A stretch of 64,000 bases of DNA, taken from Nemophila menziesii. Its lineage: Eukaryota; Streptophyta; Magnoliopsida; Boraginales; Hydrophyllaceae. Both the position numbers and the translations under genes were made by a program. The stretch's first letter is position 1. Each line of letters starts with the position of its first letter. Of this stretch, positions 32,101 to 44,368 are shown one piece after another. The stretch lies in assembly GCA_029959085.1 (NCBI GenBank), contig JARWIR010000005.1:51742233-51806232 (forward strand). The letters are read 5' to 3'. The notes beneath the pieces were generated by a model. The model saw only the letters and a list, made by a program, of their open reading frames with translations. It was not told the DNA's origin and searched no databases.

Positions 32101-34365
32101 AGAAGAATGCCGTTTGGTTTATGCAATGCACCTGCCACGTTCCAGAGGTGCATGATGGCTATATTTTGGGACATGATTGATAAATATTTGGAGGTTTTTA
32201 TGGATGATTTTTCGGTGTTTGGAGACAGTTTTGATGATTGTTTGAGTAATCTAGAGAAAGTCCTTGTGAGATGTAGAGAAAAAGATCTCGTGCTTAATTG
32301 GGAAAAATGCCACTTCATGGTTCAAGAGGGAATTGTGTTGGGACATAAAGTTTCGAAGGCAGGGATGGAGGTTGATCGTGCTAAAATTGAAGTTATCAAA
32401 ACACTACCACCTCCGGTTTCTGTTAAAGGAGTGAGAAGTTTCTTGGGTCACGCAGGATTTTACCGACGATTTATTAAAGATTTCTCCAAGATCGCCAAAC
32501 CGCTCTGCTCTTTACTTGAAAAGGATACTCCTTTTAATTTTACTGAAGAATGTCTTCAAGCGTTTTTGACGATTAAGGAAAAACTGATCTCTACACCTGT
32601 TGTTATACCTCCTGATTGGAACGCTCCGTTTGAACTTATGTGCGATGCTAGTGATCACGCTATGGGTGTTGTGTTGGGACAGAGGAAAGACAAGATTTTC
32701 CACACGATTTATTATGCAAGCAAGACTTTCAACGCTGCCCAGATGAATTATACAGTGACGGAGAAAGAGATGTTGGCCGTGGTTTATGCTTTCGATAAAT
32801 TTCGTCCCTATCTGGTTGGGAAGAAAACTATTGTATACACGGACCATTCAGCTATTAGGTACCTCATGGAGAAAAAGGACGCTAAGCCGCGTCTCATTAG
32901 ATGGGTACTATTGCTGCAAGAATTCGACATAGATATTCGAGACCGAAAAGGATGCGACAATCAAGTTGCTGATCACTTATCAAGGCTCGAAGGATCTAAT
33001 GCAAACAAGGAACCATTATTGGTTAAAGAGGTATTCCCTGATGAACAACTTTTTGCTATTAAACGTGCTTTTGTGCCATGGTATGCAGATCTAGTCAACC
33101 TCATTGTGAGTGGTGTCTTTCCCAAAGATTTCCACCCACAACAAAGACAAAGATTGAACCACCAGGCCAAGCAGTATTATTGGGATGAACCGTACCTCTG
33201 GAAGATATGTAGTGACCAAGTGGTTAGAAGATGTGTACATGAAGGTGAGATGGAGAAAATTATTGAAAGTTGTCATAGTTCACCTTATGGAGGTCACTTT
33301 AAGGGCGATAGAACCGCAGCTAAAATTCTTCAATCCGGGTTCTATTGGCCAACCATACACAAAGATTGTCACAGTTTCGTCCAGTCATGCCACAGATGCC
33401 AAAAAACTGGTAATATATCAAAAAGAGACGCGATGCCGCTTAATAACATTCTTGGAGTTGAGATCTTTGATGTATGGGGAATAGATTTCATGGGACCTTT
33501 CATCACTTCCTATGGAAATCTTTATATTTTGCTTGCAGTAGACTATGTATCGAAATGGGTAGAAGCAGTGGCAACACCAAAGAACGATGCTCAAACAGTG
33601 ATTAAATTCTTAAAATCAAACATCTTTTCAAGACATGGTACGCCACGTGTTCTCATCAGTGATAAAGGTACCCATTTTCTTAATGCTCCCGTGAGACATT
33701 TTCTTAAAAAGTTTGGAGTGAAACACCGTACTTCAACCGGTTATCACCCACAAACTAACGGTCAAGCTGAAGTTTCCAATCGGGAAATTAAATCTATTCT
33801 GGAGAAGACCGTGAACAAATCAAGAAAAGACTGGTCTCTAAAGCTAGATGATGCTCTCTGGGCATACAGAACAGCATTTAAAACACCAGTTGGGGCATCT
33901 CCATATCGCATGGTCTACGGCAAAGCGTGTCATCTACCGATTGAACTAGAAGCTCGAACCTACTGGGCTATTAAAACTCTGAATCTAGACCCAGATTTGG
34001 CCGGGAAACAAAGGATGATGCAATTGAACGAATTGGAGGAGCTTCGTTATCATGCCTATGAAAATTCACGTCTCTATAAGGAGAAAACAAAGCGATGGCA
34101 TGATAAACGGATCCGTCCAAAGAATCTCGAGATTGGACAGAAGGTTTTATTATACAACACTCGATTTTCAAACTACCCAGGAAAGCTTAAATCCCGTTGG
34201 GAAGGACCTTACATTGTCACCAAAGTCACACCGCATGGAGCGATTGAGATTGAAAATCCAGCCGAGCAACGGACATTCATGGTGAATGGCCAGCGTTTGA
34301 AGAGATACTATGACAGTGAGGACTTTGAGCAAGGAGAGAAAATCTACCTTGTCGAATGCGATTAG
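29122..34365 (+). CDS. Unit B gag-pol polyprotein (1,747 aa), intact
   Basis: Single uninterrupted frame. Gag core lies at residues 1-250, and the zinc knuckle has Cys255, Cys258, His263, Cys268. A Q/P-rich linker and charged region follow. Protease: Asp591 in D-L-G-A-S. Reverse transcriptase: the F-M-D-D box has Asp1028 and Asp1029. RNase H: Asp1175 in M-C-D-A-S-D, then T-E-K-E-M-L. Integrase: zinc region from His1385/His1392 to Cys1423 and Cys1426; catalytic Asp1455, Asp1514, Glu1550 with the D-X35-E spacing; GPY/F module near the end. Every catalytic residue I can check is present. The first ATG after the PBS is used. Gag and Pol share one frame with no shift or stop, so their ratio must be set another way. 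Athila lineage by gag and RT sequence type. Confidence 0.96.
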   Translation: MENPRRLELPIEFRVEPRGIRAPEIQAAKFKPDPGMLTQFASHGLFSGDAHQDPIRYTQKFMQICDAYIVRGVTREQVYYLMFQFFLTGCASDWYDTQHPHVIPDWDKLQTRFLDRFYPVSRRLRDMLELEQFMQKEEESLGEAWLRFTEKKARCPYHRSSPEYYLTLFYGGLNDKSREKADSVGNAGFVLLDPVEAELGMERILENERSWPRKSVKENNSESLKLKELAKQLEELTEQARTIAQVNMVCTIPSCLGCGSRNHVWAGCMNNPAVASVQYPQDNYYSNSYNQESYTNYQQPPQQKSGDRKQETSQQPQLQSYNPSQPIQKKAPIVKKTCQEPKKDPPKQSRQLAKQEQLQSLTSSMTKLMQNVEKKINYSQQRVRTQEKVIKQLEHTISQMASTLQTRPKGQLPSDTIAPRDDSCHAVELRSGKQLPPPRPEPEPTPIPEQRGEETIKDIVKEVVKPKSVQAETPDKTRQPVELSTRPPPPYPSRVRKKDNDLEFKKFIDMLKKLEINIPLVEALKRMPSYMKFMKDILSNKRSIETGEPIGLPRECSAICQNELPPKLEDPGSFTIPIGIGESWTGKALCDLGASINLMPKSLFEKLNIGEVVPTSVVLQMADRSLSRPIGKIEDVLVNAGSFIFPCDFIILDYDADKNVPIILGRPFLATGRTLIDVENGELIMRVQGEQVRFNVFQAMKYPKAKDECFKVDVIEKITQEIFNEESLENDLDKTLAPETPELEIPPEDVAALGFNIRELLREPGDIEPMKQPSIICPPVLEEKPLPDHLRYAYLGTNKTLPVIISANLSGPQEEKLLQVLRAIKEAIGWTIADIKGISPSVCKHKIILENEGGRSIEGQRRLMPAMKEVVRKEVIKLLDAGIIYPIASSDWVSPVQCVPKKGGFTTTLNDQGEAIPSRPVVGWRVCMDYRRLNKATKKDHFPLPFIDQMLDKLAGREYYCFLDGYSGYNQICVDPLDQHKTTFTCPFGTFAYRRMPFGLCNAPATFQRCMMAIFWDMIDKYLEVFMDDFSVFGDSFDDCLSNLEKVLVRCREKDLVLNWEKCHFMVQEGIVLGHKVSKAGMEVDRAKIEVIKTLPPPVSVKGVRSFLGHAGFYRRFIKDFSKIAKPLCSLLEKDTPFNFTEECLQAFLTIKEKLISTPVVIPPDWNAPFELMCDASDHAMGVVLGQRKDKIFHTIYYASKTFNAAQMNYTVTEKEMLAVVYAFDKFRPYLVGKKTIVYTDHSAIRYLMEKKDAKPRLIRWVLLLQEFDIDIRDRKGCDNQVADHLSRLEGSNANKEPLLVKEVFPDEQLFAIKRAFVPWYADLVNLIVSGVFPKDFHPQQRQRLNHQAKQYYWDEPYLWKICSDQVVRRCVHEGEMEKIIESCHSSPYGGHFKGDRTAAKILQSGFYWPTIHKDCHSFVQSCHRCQKTGNISKRDAMPLNNILGVEIFDVWGIDFMGPFITSYGNLYILLAVDYVSKWVEAVATPKNDAQTVIKFLKSNIFSRHGTPRVLISDKGTHFLNAPVRHFLKKFGVKHRTSTGYHPQTNGQAEVSNREIKSILEKTVNKSRKDWSLKLDDALWAYRTAFKTPVGASPYRMVYGKACHLPIELEARTYWAIKTLNLDPDLAGKQRMMQLNELEELRYHAYENSRLYKEKTKRWHDKRIRPKNLEIGQKVLLYNTRFSNYPGKLKSRWEGPYIVTKVTPHGAIEIENPAEQRTFMVNGQRLKRYYDSEDFEQGEKIYLVECD

Positions 34366-34393
34366 CCTGAGGTACACGTCTAACTCAAAGACG

Positions 34394-34432
34394 TTAAACA
34401 AAAGTGCTCTTGGGAGACACCCCTTGTTTTAA
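34394..34432 (+). other. Post-pol hairpin, unit B
   Basis: AAACAA...TTGTTT arms around GGGAGACACCCC, as in element A at 10448-10486, 29 bases past the pol stop. Confidence 0.6.
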
Positions 34433-34589
34433 TTGTTTTTTAGATTAGTTGTTTTTGCTTTGTAGTGTTTAATTTTAAGTTAGTGTATATTTTTAATTGT
34501 GTTTTCAAGCTAATGGGAGAGAAAGGTAGTGTGTTATTGTGCAGGAAACGAGTTTGGGGTCAAAAGGAAAAATCTGGAGGAACTTCAAG

Positions 34590-34935
34590 TCTGGCGCGGA
34601 CTACCCCATGGTCCGCAGGGATGCACCGCGCCCCAAAAAACCCGTACCACGGGTTGGCTAGCTCGGGTTTTATCCAGAAGGTCGAAAAAAAATCACGGGG
34701 CCTGGCGCGGTACACCGGACCCTAGTCCGCACGTTCAAAACCCGTACCACGGGTTGAGCACCACGGGTTTTTTGACGGACATGCTGCGGACTACCCCCTG
34801 CACCGCACCCCTGGTCCGCGACCCAAAAACCCGTACCACGGGGTGCTAGCTCGGGTATTATCCAGTGGGTCAAAATTTTGGAGCAACAGAAGCTGCGGTA
34901 CACCGCGGGATATGTCCGGTGCACCGCAAGAGGCG
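34590..34935 (+). repeat. GC-rich dyad tract, unit B
   Basis: CCCGTACCACGGG units occur at about 34640, 34740 and 34830, two with arms extended to AACCCGT/ACGGGTT. A GCGGTACACCGG unit is at 34707-34718 and the paired dyads are at 34895-34927. The sequence differs from element A in detail, but the dyad arms are kept. No coding frame is conserved with A here. Confidence 0.7.
34895..34927 (+). promoter_or_regulatory. Paired GCGGTACACCGC dyads, unit B
   Basis: GCGGTACACCGC (34895-34906) and CCGGTGCACCGC (34916-34927), 21 bp apart start to start. The bases between them differ from element A while the dyads and spacing are kept. The TATA-like box is at 35022, about 95 bp on. Confidence 0.5.
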
Positions 34936-35021
34936 GTTTAAAGAAGGAATTCTTTTCCTAATCAAACTCTTTATGAGATTAACCCTAGCCTTCCACCCAC
35001 GAATTTTTCAGACCCAAACCC

Positions 35022-35029
35022 TATATAAA
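35022..35029 (+). promoter_or_regulatory. Internal TATA box before aORF, unit B
   Basis: TATATAAA in CCCTATATAAACA, a good plant TATA consensus. The next ATG in any frame is the aORF start at 35298, so a transcript starting about 30 bases downstream would have a CA-rich leader of about 240 nt without upstream start codons. Confidence 0.55.
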
Positions 35030-35297
35030 CATCTTAAAGCTTGTGCAAACCTTCACAATTAACACAACAACTCATCAAATCCTCTCCATCATCTTCCATA
35101 AACACAATCCTTCATCAAATTCATCACACTACACCATCATAACACCATCAAATTCAACAAGCTTTAAAGAGTTCTTCCAAGATCAATCCAATAACCTTTC
35201 TCTTTAACCAATTCCAAGCAACAACATCAAGCTAAACCAATTGTCCTTAAACTTCTAATCCATCCGTGGTATAACTTGAGTTGTGGGTGAATCAAGT

Positions 35298-35765
35298 ATG
35301 ACTAATAGATCTGAAGCTATGGAATACAAGAGAAAGTGTTCAATCCTTGGGAAGAATAAGAAATTGCCTGGAGCTACTATTGAAAAACCCATCAATATTG
35401 ATGAGGTTTCTGAAGAATCAAAAGAACAGGCACCTGAACAACCACTACCAAAGAAGAAATTAACTGCTAGAATGTCCACACCATCAAGGAGGCCTTTAGA
35501 CAAGATAAAAATCCAAGACCAAGGTTCTTCTACCTCTTCTTCCAAAATTGCTTATGATCTTCCTCCTTGGGCTATTCAGTTACAGAACGAAGTTGAAAGA
35601 TTACGTGAAGATAACAAAGACCTTTGGGTAGAAATTATGCAATTGGAAACAAGGGTAGATAATTCGACCTTGTACAAGGATATAGATGATTACACCGATC
35701 CCTCAGCTTCAGAAGATGAGGATGATATGATGGATCTCTATGGCCAGCCAGGTAAGTCATTCTAA
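35298..35765 (+). CDS. aORF, unit B: small basic/coiled-coil/acidic protein (155 aa)
   Basis: Same unrecognised protein as in element A, here without the early stop. Residues 1-75 are basic (KRKCSILGKNKK, PLPKKKLTARM). Around residues 98-130 a coiled coil has core positions L-V-L-N-L-I-L-V in 4-3 spacing. The tail is D/E-rich (ASEDEDDMMDLYG). The region before the zipper is not basic, so this is not a standard bZIP. There is no signal peptide or transmembrane helix, so it is unlike an envelope protein. The last codons contain CCAG-GTAAGTC, a near-perfect plant 5' splice site, so the mRNA end may be spliced. Nuclear location and dimerisation are inferred. Confidence 0.75.
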   Translation: MTNRSEAMEYKRKCSILGKNKKLPGATIEKPINIDEVSEESKEQAPEQPLPKKKLTARMSTPSRRPLDKIKIQDQGSSTSSSKIAYDLPPWAIQLQNEVERLREDNKDLWVEIMQLETRVDNSTLYKDIDDYTDPSASEDEDDMMDLYGQPGKSF

Positions 35766-35843
35766 TTTTTCTCAATAGCTTGGATGCATTAGGTAGTTTA
35801 GTTAGTTTTATTTTAAATTTTATTTCATTCTTGAGTCTTTTTC

Positions 35844-35863
35844 GAGTCGTGGGGACACGGCTC
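35844..35863 (+). other. GGGA-loop hairpin, unit B
   Basis: GAGTCGTG-GGGA-CACGGCTC, as in A, followed by the purine tract GAGTTGGGGGTGGGGA at 35869-35884. Confidence 0.65.
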
Positions 35864-37284
35864 ACTTTTGAGTTGGGGGTGGGGATTCGTTGTCCTCATC
35901 TTCTTTTCGTTTTTGCATAAAATTTAAAATTTTTAGGTTGAATTAAGGCATAGGATATCTTGAATGTACCTATTTGAGCATGATTTTATGAAGTTAATGA
36001 TAGTAAGTAGTATGCTTTTGAAAGATGCAAACAAAATTGTTTAGCATGCATGCATGAAAACATGAAATAAAGGATAGAAAAGTTAATAAGCAATGCTAAG
36101 AAATCACGTTGAAACTTAGGAATAGTTATTTGGTGTGTAGAACGTGAGGTTTAAAATTAGTTGAAAACCCACTTGTCTATGAACTATTAGTGAAAAAGTA
36201 ACGAAATCCGGTAGTTAGAAAAATGACTAAGGCAGTTCTTTCATGATAAAACACTTGAAGCCTTTAGACTTTCTCACCCTTTTGTTTGATATTATTGTTA
36301 TTTATCCGTCTTAGCCCCTCTGAGCCTTTTCTAAAGCCTTTTTATTGAAACACATTATAATCCTTACCATAGTTTTTAGGACTTATCTATATGACCCGCA
36401 CTCGAATCGCAAAACCTGAGACAACTCGTTTTAGAGCTTGAGTTTGGGGTGGTGGGTTTCATTATTAGGGAACATTGGGATTTGGAAATTATCTTTGTGA
36501 TTTTATTGATGATAAATTGTTATTATTGTAACCCTTTGCCGGGGTAATAGTGAATGAAAAAGAAGCTACGAGCTAATTTTGCCAACAAGGGCATAAAAAA
36601 GAAAAAGAATATATATATATAAAAAATAGTATGATATCTCGAACATCAAAAAGAGAATCATAGCTATACAAAAGAAAAAAATTGATGTGAAAAGAATATA
36701 TATTCGGACCGGCAAAGTGGATTTTATATTATCAAAGGTTTTAATTGGGATTATTGGGGATGCACATTAAAAAGCATCAATAAATTGGGTTGAGTGAGAA
36801 CATCTTCGAGTGAAAACTCAAGCTCTAGGGCGATTCGTTGATGGCTAGTGAGGAGAGAGCCAAAAGCTCACTTTTCATTATCCAAATATACCACACCCGT
36901 CCTTAAGCCAAGTTATAACCAAGACCTTAGGATTTCTAACTACTAGATGGAGAAACAATTGATCTATTAGGTAGTAGGTAAGTGGACCATTGGATGTTGT
37001 ATTTGGGACCTATGAACAACCTATAGCCATTAACTTGAACTAAGTTATCATCCTCTCCTTCTGGCATTGCGAAATTAATCTTAACTTGAATTTATGGATT
37101 GTTGATTACATGTATATTAGGCATATTTGTACATTATTTCGTAAGCATTACTACATGAGATTTTTTTAGATATTTTGCTCTAGGATCATTCATTATATTT
37201 TGTTCTTGTTCTCCTCCGACTTCTTCTTGTTTATATGACTACCCTACTGTTCTTTACTTTATTGTATCGGGACGATACAACTTT
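35864..37284 (+). other. Unit B 3' untranslated region, no gene
   Basis: AT-rich, alignable to element A throughout. Purine tracts lie at 35869-35884 and 36439-36456, and a short AT run at 36607-36620. No supported coding frame. Confidence 0.7.
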
Positions 37285-37297
37285 GAGTTGGGGGTCT
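37285..37297 (+). other. Polypurine tract, unit B
   Basis: GAGTTGGGGGTCT immediately before LTR 2. Confidence 0.8.
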
Positions 37298-38774
37298 TGA
37301 TGTCTCCTCATTTGTGATAGTAAAATACACTCATGAGACATCATTTTAGGCGTATTTATTAGTTTATAGGTTGATTTTAGCTTATTTTAGTGCACTTTCC
37401 TATTTTGGGTCTTGATTTGTAGAATTATTATTTTTAGAGCATATTGGGTTTAATTGTTTATTTAGTGTGAAGCTTTAAAGATAATTATAGAGATTAATTA
37501 GAGTCCAAGTCAAAGACAACAACTTATGGAAGGAGATATGCATGGAAATTGGAGATAAGGAAATAATTGCTAAAAAGATGGAAAAGGAAAAGCTGCCTAA
37601 ATCTGGGATTCTGCAAAGATAGGCGTTTTTACCTAATAAAGAGGCCGAATTTGGTAGATTACTCCTAAAGGGCGTAGATAATTCTGTTGCGATTCTTTTG
37701 GTATCTTGTGGAGCAAAATCGGACCAATAATAAAGAAGTTATGACCAAAACAACGCAGCAGTGTTTATCTTTATTTCCATACGAATTTGAGTTGGGCTAG
37801 GAGTCCATTACTTAACTTATCTCTAAAGAAACGAATTAGGTCAACCTCTAACCTATAAATACAGCCTCTTAACACTCTTAAATCATCCTTGGTGAAACCT
37901 TAAACCAAGAGGAAGCTTAGAACACAAGAGAGAAGTCTGGAAGGAGCTATCATCAACAATGTCTTCTTCTACCTTTAGATTTGTAATTTCTTTCTTTTCT
38001 TTCATGAACTAAATTTCTTTAGCTTAAGTTTTAGCATTAATGTATGAACCCTAGTTTTGATTGACATCTATCTAATTTGGGAATTTAATGTTTTAAATAG
38101 AATTATAGTTTTTATTCTCTGTTTATGTGTTTGAATTTATATTCTGTGTTCTTGTGGACGGCCGCCATTAGAATTACCATCTAGTAATTTGGATACCATT
38201 GACAACGGTGTTCAATTGCATGTTTAGCACATAACGTTTAGTTTTAGGTTTGATCTGACAACCCAACCTAGCTAGATAATCACTATGGTTGAGTCTTGTG
38301 ACTCTTTACCAATTACAGGAAAAGTTTGCTTAGGAAGCCTTATTGACACAGGTAAATCCTATTTTAAACTACCGATAGCATATTGGGACCGATTAGGGAA
38401 ATACTACATGATTCACCCTTACATGTTTAGAACGGCAAAACTAGTGGGGATTACATGCTAATAACTTAAGCTATATTCTCATATCACTTCTCTTTCATAT
38501 TTAATTTTCTGTCTTTCAATTTCTTAGTTTAATTTAGTTATTTAGAAAACCAAACAAAAATCTATTTATTTTTACTTTTATTTGCGTTTACTTGTTCTAG
38601 CTTTAATTATTTGCACTTGATATTTGCATAAGATTCCCCTAACCTCTGTAGTCTCTGCGGAACGAATCTTTATCTAAAACTTGCATACGATCTGTATACT
38701 TGCAGAACCGTGTCGTTTAGGGTGTTATTTGCACGTTAATTATATCTTATTTTATCACACCCTAGGCCCCACCA
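37298..38774 (+). repeat. Array LTR 2 (shared)
   Basis: Serves as 3' LTR of unit B and 5' LTR of unit C. A polypurine tract lies on its left and a PBS on its right. TATAAATA is at 37854-37861. Confidence 0.95.
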
Positions 38775-38780
38775 AGTTTT

Positions 38781-38797
38781 TGGCGCCGCTGCGGGGG
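38781..38797 (+). other. Primer-binding site, unit C (tRNA-Asp)
   Basis: Same sequence, with the same extra mismatch, as the site in unit B. Confidence 0.8.
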
Positions 38798-38900
38798 ACT
38801 ACATCGTTAGTCCTTGTGCATATATCTTGTGCTTTTATTTTTAGTTAGTTCTATTTTACGCTTTTTGTTTTTAGTTTTTGTTTTTCAGATTTAGTTACAG

Positions 38901-41900
38901 ATGGAGAACCCAAGGAGACTTGAGCTACCCATCGAATTTAGAGTAGAGCCACGAGGAATTCGCGCTCCAGAAATCCAAGCCGCTAAATTTAAACCTGATC
39001 CTGGGATGTTAACTCAGTTTGCGTCTCATGGATTATTCAGCGGAGATGCACATCAAGATCCGATCCGATATACTCAGAAATTCATGCAGATCTGTGATGC
39101 CTATATCGTAAGAGGAGTTACTAGGGAGCAAGTATATTACTTGATGTTCCAGTTCTTCTTGACCGGATGTGCAAGCGATTGGTACGATACCCAACACCCT
39201 CATGTTATTCCAGATTGGGATAAGCTCCAAACAAGATTCCTAGACCGTTTCTATCCGGTTAGTAGACGATTAAGAGATATGTTGGAGCTTGAACAATTTA
39301 TGCAGAAAGAGGAAGAAAGTTTGGGTGAAGCATGGTTACGATTTACAGAGAAGAAAGCGAGGTGTCCCTATCATAGATCCTCGCCAGAATATTATTTAAC
39401 CTTGTTTTATGGAGGCCTTAATGACAAATCAAGAGAGAAAGCAGATTCGGTAGGAAACGCAGGTTTTGTGTTGCTAGATCCTGTAGAAGCTGAGTTGGGG
39501 ATGGAAAGAATTCTCGAGAACGAGAGAAGTTGGCCAAGGAAATCAGTAAAGGAGAACAATTCAGAATCTCTAAAGCTTAAGGAATTGGCTAAACAACTCG
39601 AAGAGCTGACAGAACAAGCCCGAACAATTGCTCAGGTAAATATGGTATGCACAATTCCTTCGTGTCTTGGTTGTGGATCAAGAAATCATGTGTGGGCAGG
39701 ATGTATGAATAATCCAGCAGTAGCTTCCGTTCAATATCCTCAAGATAACTATTACTCGAATAGTTACAATCAAGAAAGCTACACTAATTATCAACAACCT
39801 CCACAACAAAAGAGTGGGGACAGAAAACAAGAAACTAGTCAGCAACCCCAACTTCAATCTTATAATCCTTCACAACCTATTCAGAAAAAGGCACCCATTG
39901 TTAAGAAAACTTGTCAAGAACCGAAGAAAGATCCACCTAAACAATCAAGGCAATTGGCAAAACAAGAACAACTCCAGAGTTTGACTTCAAGTATGACTAA
40001 ATTAATGCAAAACGTTGAGAAGAAAATAAATTATAGCCAACAGAGAGTTCGAACTCAGGAGAAGGTTATAAAGCAACTAGAGCATACTATATCACAGATG
40101 GCGAGCACATTACAAACTAGGCCGAAAGGGCAACTCCCAAGTGATACTATTGCTCCTAGAGATGATTCTTGCCATGCAGTTGAATTGCGAAGTGGAAAGC
40201 AACTGCCTCCACCAAGACCAGAACCAGAGCCTACCCCCATTCCAGAACAAAGGGGGGAAGAAACAATCAAAGATATAGTCAAGGAGGTAGTTAAACCAAA
40301 GAGTGTCCAAGCCGAGACACCTGATAAGACAAGACAACCAGTGGAACTCAGTACACGCCCTCCACCACCATACCCTTCACGTGTCAGAAAGAAGGACAAT
40401 GACCTGGAATTCAAGAAGTTCATTGACATGTTGAAAAAATTAGAAATCAATATACCCCTTGTTGAAGCCCTCAAGAGGATGCCAAGCTACATGAAATTTA
40501 TGAAAGACATTCTCTCCAACAAGCGAAGTATAGAGACTGGGGAACCAATTGGATTACCTAGGGAGTGCAGTGCTATATGTCAAAATGAGTTGCCACCGAA
40601 ACTAGAAGATCCCGGAAGTTTTACAATTCCCATCGGCATTGGAGAAAGTTGGACCGGAAAAGCATTGTGTGATTTAGGTGCAAGCATCAATCTCATGCCT
40701 AAATCCCTGTTCGAGAAGCTTAATATCGGAGAAGTAGTACCTACATCTGTGGTACTACAAATGGCGGATCGCTCCCTCTCACGACCAATAGGTAAAATTG
40801 AAGATGTTTTAGTTAACGCTGGCTCTTTTATTTTTCCTTGCGATTTTATTATCCTTGACTACGACGCGGATAAGAATGTCCCCATCATTTTGGGTAGACC
40901 ATTCTTAGCCACGGGGCGTACACTAATTGATGTTGAGAATGGTGAGTTGATCATGAGAGTACAAGGCGAACAGGTACGATTTAATGTGTTTCAAGCTATG
41001 AAATATCCTAAAGCGAAAGACGAGTGCTTCAAGGTAGATGTCATCGAAAAAATTACGCAAGAAATCTTCAATGAAGAAAGCTTAGAAAATGATCTTGACA
41101 AAACCTTGGCACCTGAAACACCAGAACTCGAGATTCCCCCTGAAGATGTTGCTGCATTAGGGTTTAACATACGAGAACTACTTCGAGAGCCAGGTGACAT
41201 TGAACCAATGAAACAACCATCTATAATATGTCCACCTGTTCTCGAAGAAAAACCACTTCCAGATCACCTACGCTATGCATATCTAGGTACGAACAAAACT
41301 TTGCCTGTTATTATTTCTGCTAACCTTTCAGGTCCTCAAGAGGAGAAGCTACTTCAAGTGCTTCGCGCAATTAAAGAAGCAATTGGATGGACTATTGCCG
41401 ACATCAAGGGAATTAGTCCTTCCGTTTGCAAGCACAAAATCATTCTTGAAAACGAAGGTGGGCGATCTATAGAAGGACAGAGAAGACTCATGCCAGCTAT
41501 GAAGGAAGTAGTGAGGAAGGAAGTTATCAAGTTGTTAGACGCAGGAATTATCTATCCGATTGCTAGCAGTGATTGGGTTAGTCCAGTGCAGTGTGTTCCT
41601 AAGAAAGGAGGTTTTACCACCACCCTTAATGATCAAGGCGAAGCCATACCATCAAGACCAGTTGTGGGGTGGCGAGTGTGCATGGATTACCGAAGACTGA
41701 ACAAAGCAACAAAGAAAGATCACTTTCCGTTACCTTTCATTGATCAGATGCTAGACAAGCTTGCAGGGAGAGAATATTACTGTTTCCTAGACGGATATTC
41801 GGGTTATAATCAGATTTGTGTGGATCCCCTCGATCAACACAAAACAACTTTTACATGTCCGTTTGGTACTTTTGCTTACAGAAGAATGCCGTTTGGTTTA

Positions 41901-44144
41901 TGCAATGCACCTGCCACGTTCCAGAGGTGCATGATGGCTATATTTTGGGACATGATTGATAAATATTTGGAGGTTTTTATGGATGATTTTTCGGTGTTTG
42001 GAGACAGTTTTGATGATTGTTTGAGTAATCTAGAGAAAGTCCTTGTGAGATGTAGAGAAAAAGATCTCGTGCTTAATTGGGAAAAATGCCACTTCATGGT
42101 TCAAGAGGGAATTGTGTTGGGACATAAAGTTTCGAAGGCAGGGATGGAGGTTGATCGTGCTAAAATTGAAGTTATCAAAACACTACCACCTCCGGTTTCT
42201 GTTAAAGGAGTGAGAAGTTTCTTGGGTCACGCAGGATTTTACCGACGATTTATTAAAGATTTCTCCAAGATCGCCAAACCGCTCTGCTCTTTACTTGAAA
42301 AGGATACTCCTTTTAATTTTACTGAAGAATGTCTTCAAGCGTTTTTGACGATTAAGGAAAAACTGATCTCTACACCTGTTGTTATACCTCCTGATTGGAA
42401 CGCTCCGTTTGAACTTATGTGCGATGCTAGTGATCACGCTATGGGTGTTGTGTTGGGACAGAGGAAAGACAAGATTTTCCACACGATTTATTATGCAAGC
42501 AAGACTTTCAACGCTGCCCAGATGAATTATACAGTGACGGAGAAAGAGATGTTGGCCGTGGTTTATGCTTTCGATAAATTTCGTCCCTATCTGGTTGGGA
42601 AGAAAACTATTGTATACACGGACCATTCAGCTATTAGGTACCTCATGGAGAAAAAGGACGCTAAGCCGCGTCTCATTAGATGGGTACTATTGCTGCAAGA
42701 ATTCGACATAGATATTCGAGACCGAAAAGGATGCGACAATCAAGTTGCTGATCACTTATCAAGGCTCGAAGGATCTAATGCAAACAAGGAACCATTATTG
42801 GTTAAAGAGGTATTCCCTGATGAACAACTTTTTGCTATTAAACGTGCTTTTGTGCCATGGTATGCAGATCTAGTCAACCTCATTGTGAGTGGTGTCTTTC
42901 CCAAAGATTTCCACCCACAACAAAGACAAAGATTGAACCACCAGGCCAAGCAGTATTATTGGGATGAACCGTACCTCTGGAAGATATGTAGTGACCAAGT
43001 GGTTAGAAGATGTGTACATGAAGGTGAGATGGAGAAAATTATTGAAAGTTGTCATAGTTCACCTTATGGAGGTCACTTTAAGGGCGATAGAACCGCAGCT
43101 AAAATTCTTCAATCCGGGTTCTATTGGCCAACCATACACAAAGATTGTCACAGTTTCGTCCAGTCATGCCACAGATGCCAAAAAACTGGTAATATATCAA
43201 AAAGAGACGCGATGCCGCTTAATAACATTCTTGGAGTTGAGATCTTTGATGTATGGGGAATAGATTTCATGGGACCTTTCATCACTTCCTATGGAAATCT
43301 TTATATTTTGCTTGCAGTAGACTATGTATCGAAATGGGTAGAAGCAGTGGCAACACCAAAGAACGATGCTCAAACAGTGATTAAATTCTTAAAATCAAAC
43401 ATCTTTTCAAGACATGGTACGCCACGTGTTCTCATCAGTGATAAAGGTACCCATTTTCTTAATGCTCCCGTGAGACATTTTCTTAAAAAGTTTGGAGTGA
43501 AACACCGTACTTCAACCGGTTATCACCCACAAACTAACGGTCAAGCTGAAGTTTCCAATCGGGAAATTAAATCTATTCTGGAGAAGACCGTGAACAAATC
43601 AAGAAAAGACTGGTCTCTAAAGCTAGATGATGCTCTCTGGGCATACAGAACAGCATTTAAAACACCAGTTGGGGCATCTCCATATCGCATGGTCTACGGC
43701 AAAGCGTGTCATCTACCGATTGAACTAGAAGCTCGAACCTACTGGGCTATTAAAACTCTGAATCTAGACCCAGATTTGGCCGGGAAACAAAGGATGATGC
43801 AATTGAACGAATTGGAGGAGCTTCGTTATCATGCCTATGAAAATTCACGTCTCTATAAGGAGAAAACAAAGCGATGGCATGATAAACGGATCCGTCCAAA
43901 GAATCTCGAGATTGGACAGAAGGTTTTATTATACAACACTCGATTTTCAAACTACCCAGGAAAGCTTAAATCCCGTTGGGAAGGACCTTACATTGTCACC
44001 AAAGTCACACCGCATGGAGCGATTGAGATTGAAAATCCAGCCGAGCAACGGACATTCATGGTGAATGGCCAGCGTTTGAAGAGATACTATGACAGTGAGG
44101 ACTTTGAGCAAGGAGAGAAAATCTACCTTGTCGAATGCGATTAG
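38901..44144 (+). CDS. Unit C gag-pol polyprotein (1,747 aa), intact
   Basis: Protein identical to that of unit B, 9,779 bp downstream, with the same domain order and the same catalytic residues: zinc knuckle Cys255 to Cys268, protease Asp591, RT Asp1028/Asp1029, RNase H Asp1175, integrase Asp1455, Asp1514 and Glu1550. It is driven by the shared middle LTR (TATAAATA at 37854). Two identical long frames mean that either the duplication is very recent or the copies are homogenised. Transcripts from LTR 1 could also read through both units. Confidence 0.96.
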   Translation: MENPRRLELPIEFRVEPRGIRAPEIQAAKFKPDPGMLTQFASHGLFSGDAHQDPIRYTQKFMQICDAYIVRGVTREQVYYLMFQFFLTGCASDWYDTQHPHVIPDWDKLQTRFLDRFYPVSRRLRDMLELEQFMQKEEESLGEAWLRFTEKKARCPYHRSSPEYYLTLFYGGLNDKSREKADSVGNAGFVLLDPVEAELGMERILENERSWPRKSVKENNSESLKLKELAKQLEELTEQARTIAQVNMVCTIPSCLGCGSRNHVWAGCMNNPAVASVQYPQDNYYSNSYNQESYTNYQQPPQQKSGDRKQETSQQPQLQSYNPSQPIQKKAPIVKKTCQEPKKDPPKQSRQLAKQEQLQSLTSSMTKLMQNVEKKINYSQQRVRTQEKVIKQLEHTISQMASTLQTRPKGQLPSDTIAPRDDSCHAVELRSGKQLPPPRPEPEPTPIPEQRGEETIKDIVKEVVKPKSVQAETPDKTRQPVELSTRPPPPYPSRVRKKDNDLEFKKFIDMLKKLEINIPLVEALKRMPSYMKFMKDILSNKRSIETGEPIGLPRECSAICQNELPPKLEDPGSFTIPIGIGESWTGKALCDLGASINLMPKSLFEKLNIGEVVPTSVVLQMADRSLSRPIGKIEDVLVNAGSFIFPCDFIILDYDADKNVPIILGRPFLATGRTLIDVENGELIMRVQGEQVRFNVFQAMKYPKAKDECFKVDVIEKITQEIFNEESLENDLDKTLAPETPELEIPPEDVAALGFNIRELLREPGDIEPMKQPSIICPPVLEEKPLPDHLRYAYLGTNKTLPVIISANLSGPQEEKLLQVLRAIKEAIGWTIADIKGISPSVCKHKIILENEGGRSIEGQRRLMPAMKEVVRKEVIKLLDAGIIYPIASSDWVSPVQCVPKKGGFTTTLNDQGEAIPSRPVVGWRVCMDYRRLNKATKKDHFPLPFIDQMLDKLAGREYYCFLDGYSGYNQICVDPLDQHKTTFTCPFGTFAYRRMPFGLCNAPATFQRCMMAIFWDMIDKYLEVFMDDFSVFGDSFDDCLSNLEKVLVRCREKDLVLNWEKCHFMVQEGIVLGHKVSKAGMEVDRAKIEVIKTLPPPVSVKGVRSFLGHAGFYRRFIKDFSKIAKPLCSLLEKDTPFNFTEECLQAFLTIKEKLISTPVVIPPDWNAPFELMCDASDHAMGVVLGQRKDKIFHTIYYASKTFNAAQMNYTVTEKEMLAVVYAFDKFRPYLVGKKTIVYTDHSAIRYLMEKKDAKPRLIRWVLLLQEFDIDIRDRKGCDNQVADHLSRLEGSNANKEPLLVKEVFPDEQLFAIKRAFVPWYADLVNLIVSGVFPKDFHPQQRQRLNHQAKQYYWDEPYLWKICSDQVVRRCVHEGEMEKIIESCHSSPYGGHFKGDRTAAKILQSGFYWPTIHKDCHSFVQSCHRCQKTGNISKRDAMPLNNILGVEIFDVWGIDFMGPFITSYGNLYILLAVDYVSKWVEAVATPKNDAQTVIKFLKSNIFSRHGTPRVLISDKGTHFLNAPVRHFLKKFGVKHRTSTGYHPQTNGQAEVSNREIKSILEKTVNKSRKDWSLKLDDALWAYRTAFKTPVGASPYRMVYGKACHLPIELEARTYWAIKTLNLDPDLAGKQRMMQLNELEELRYHAYENSRLYKEKTKRWHDKRIRPKNLEIGQKVLLYNTRFSNYPGKLKSRWEGPYIVTKVTPHGAIEIENPAEQRTFMVNGQRLKRYYDSEDFEQGEKIYLVECD

Positions 44145-44172
44145 CCTGAGGTACACGTCTAACTCAAAGACG

Positions 44173-44211
44173 TTAAACAAAAGTGCTCTTGGGAGACACC
44201 CCTTGTTTTAA
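44173..44211 (+). other. Post-pol hairpin, unit C
   Basis: Identical to unit B; arms AAACAA/TTGTTT around GGGAGACACCCC. Confidence 0.6.
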
Positions 44212-44368
44212 TTGTTTTTTAGATTAGTTGTTTTTGCTTTGTAGTGTTTAATTTTAAGTTAGTGTATATTTTTAATTGTGTTTTCAAGCTAATGGGAGAG
44301 AAAGGTAGTGTGTTATTGTGCAGGAAACGAGTTTGGGGTCAAAAGGAAAAATCTGGAGGAACTTCAAG

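Noticed and set aside
35298..35765. aORF as an env-like gene
   Set aside because: Its position fits, but there is no signal peptide, transmembrane helix or cysteine pattern; the protein looks soluble, coiled-coil and nuclear.
35298..35765. aORF as a bZIP transcription factor
   Set aside because: The heptad zipper is good, but the residues just before it are not basic (S-S-K-I-A-Y-D-L-P-P-W), so the DNA-binding half of a bZIP is missing.
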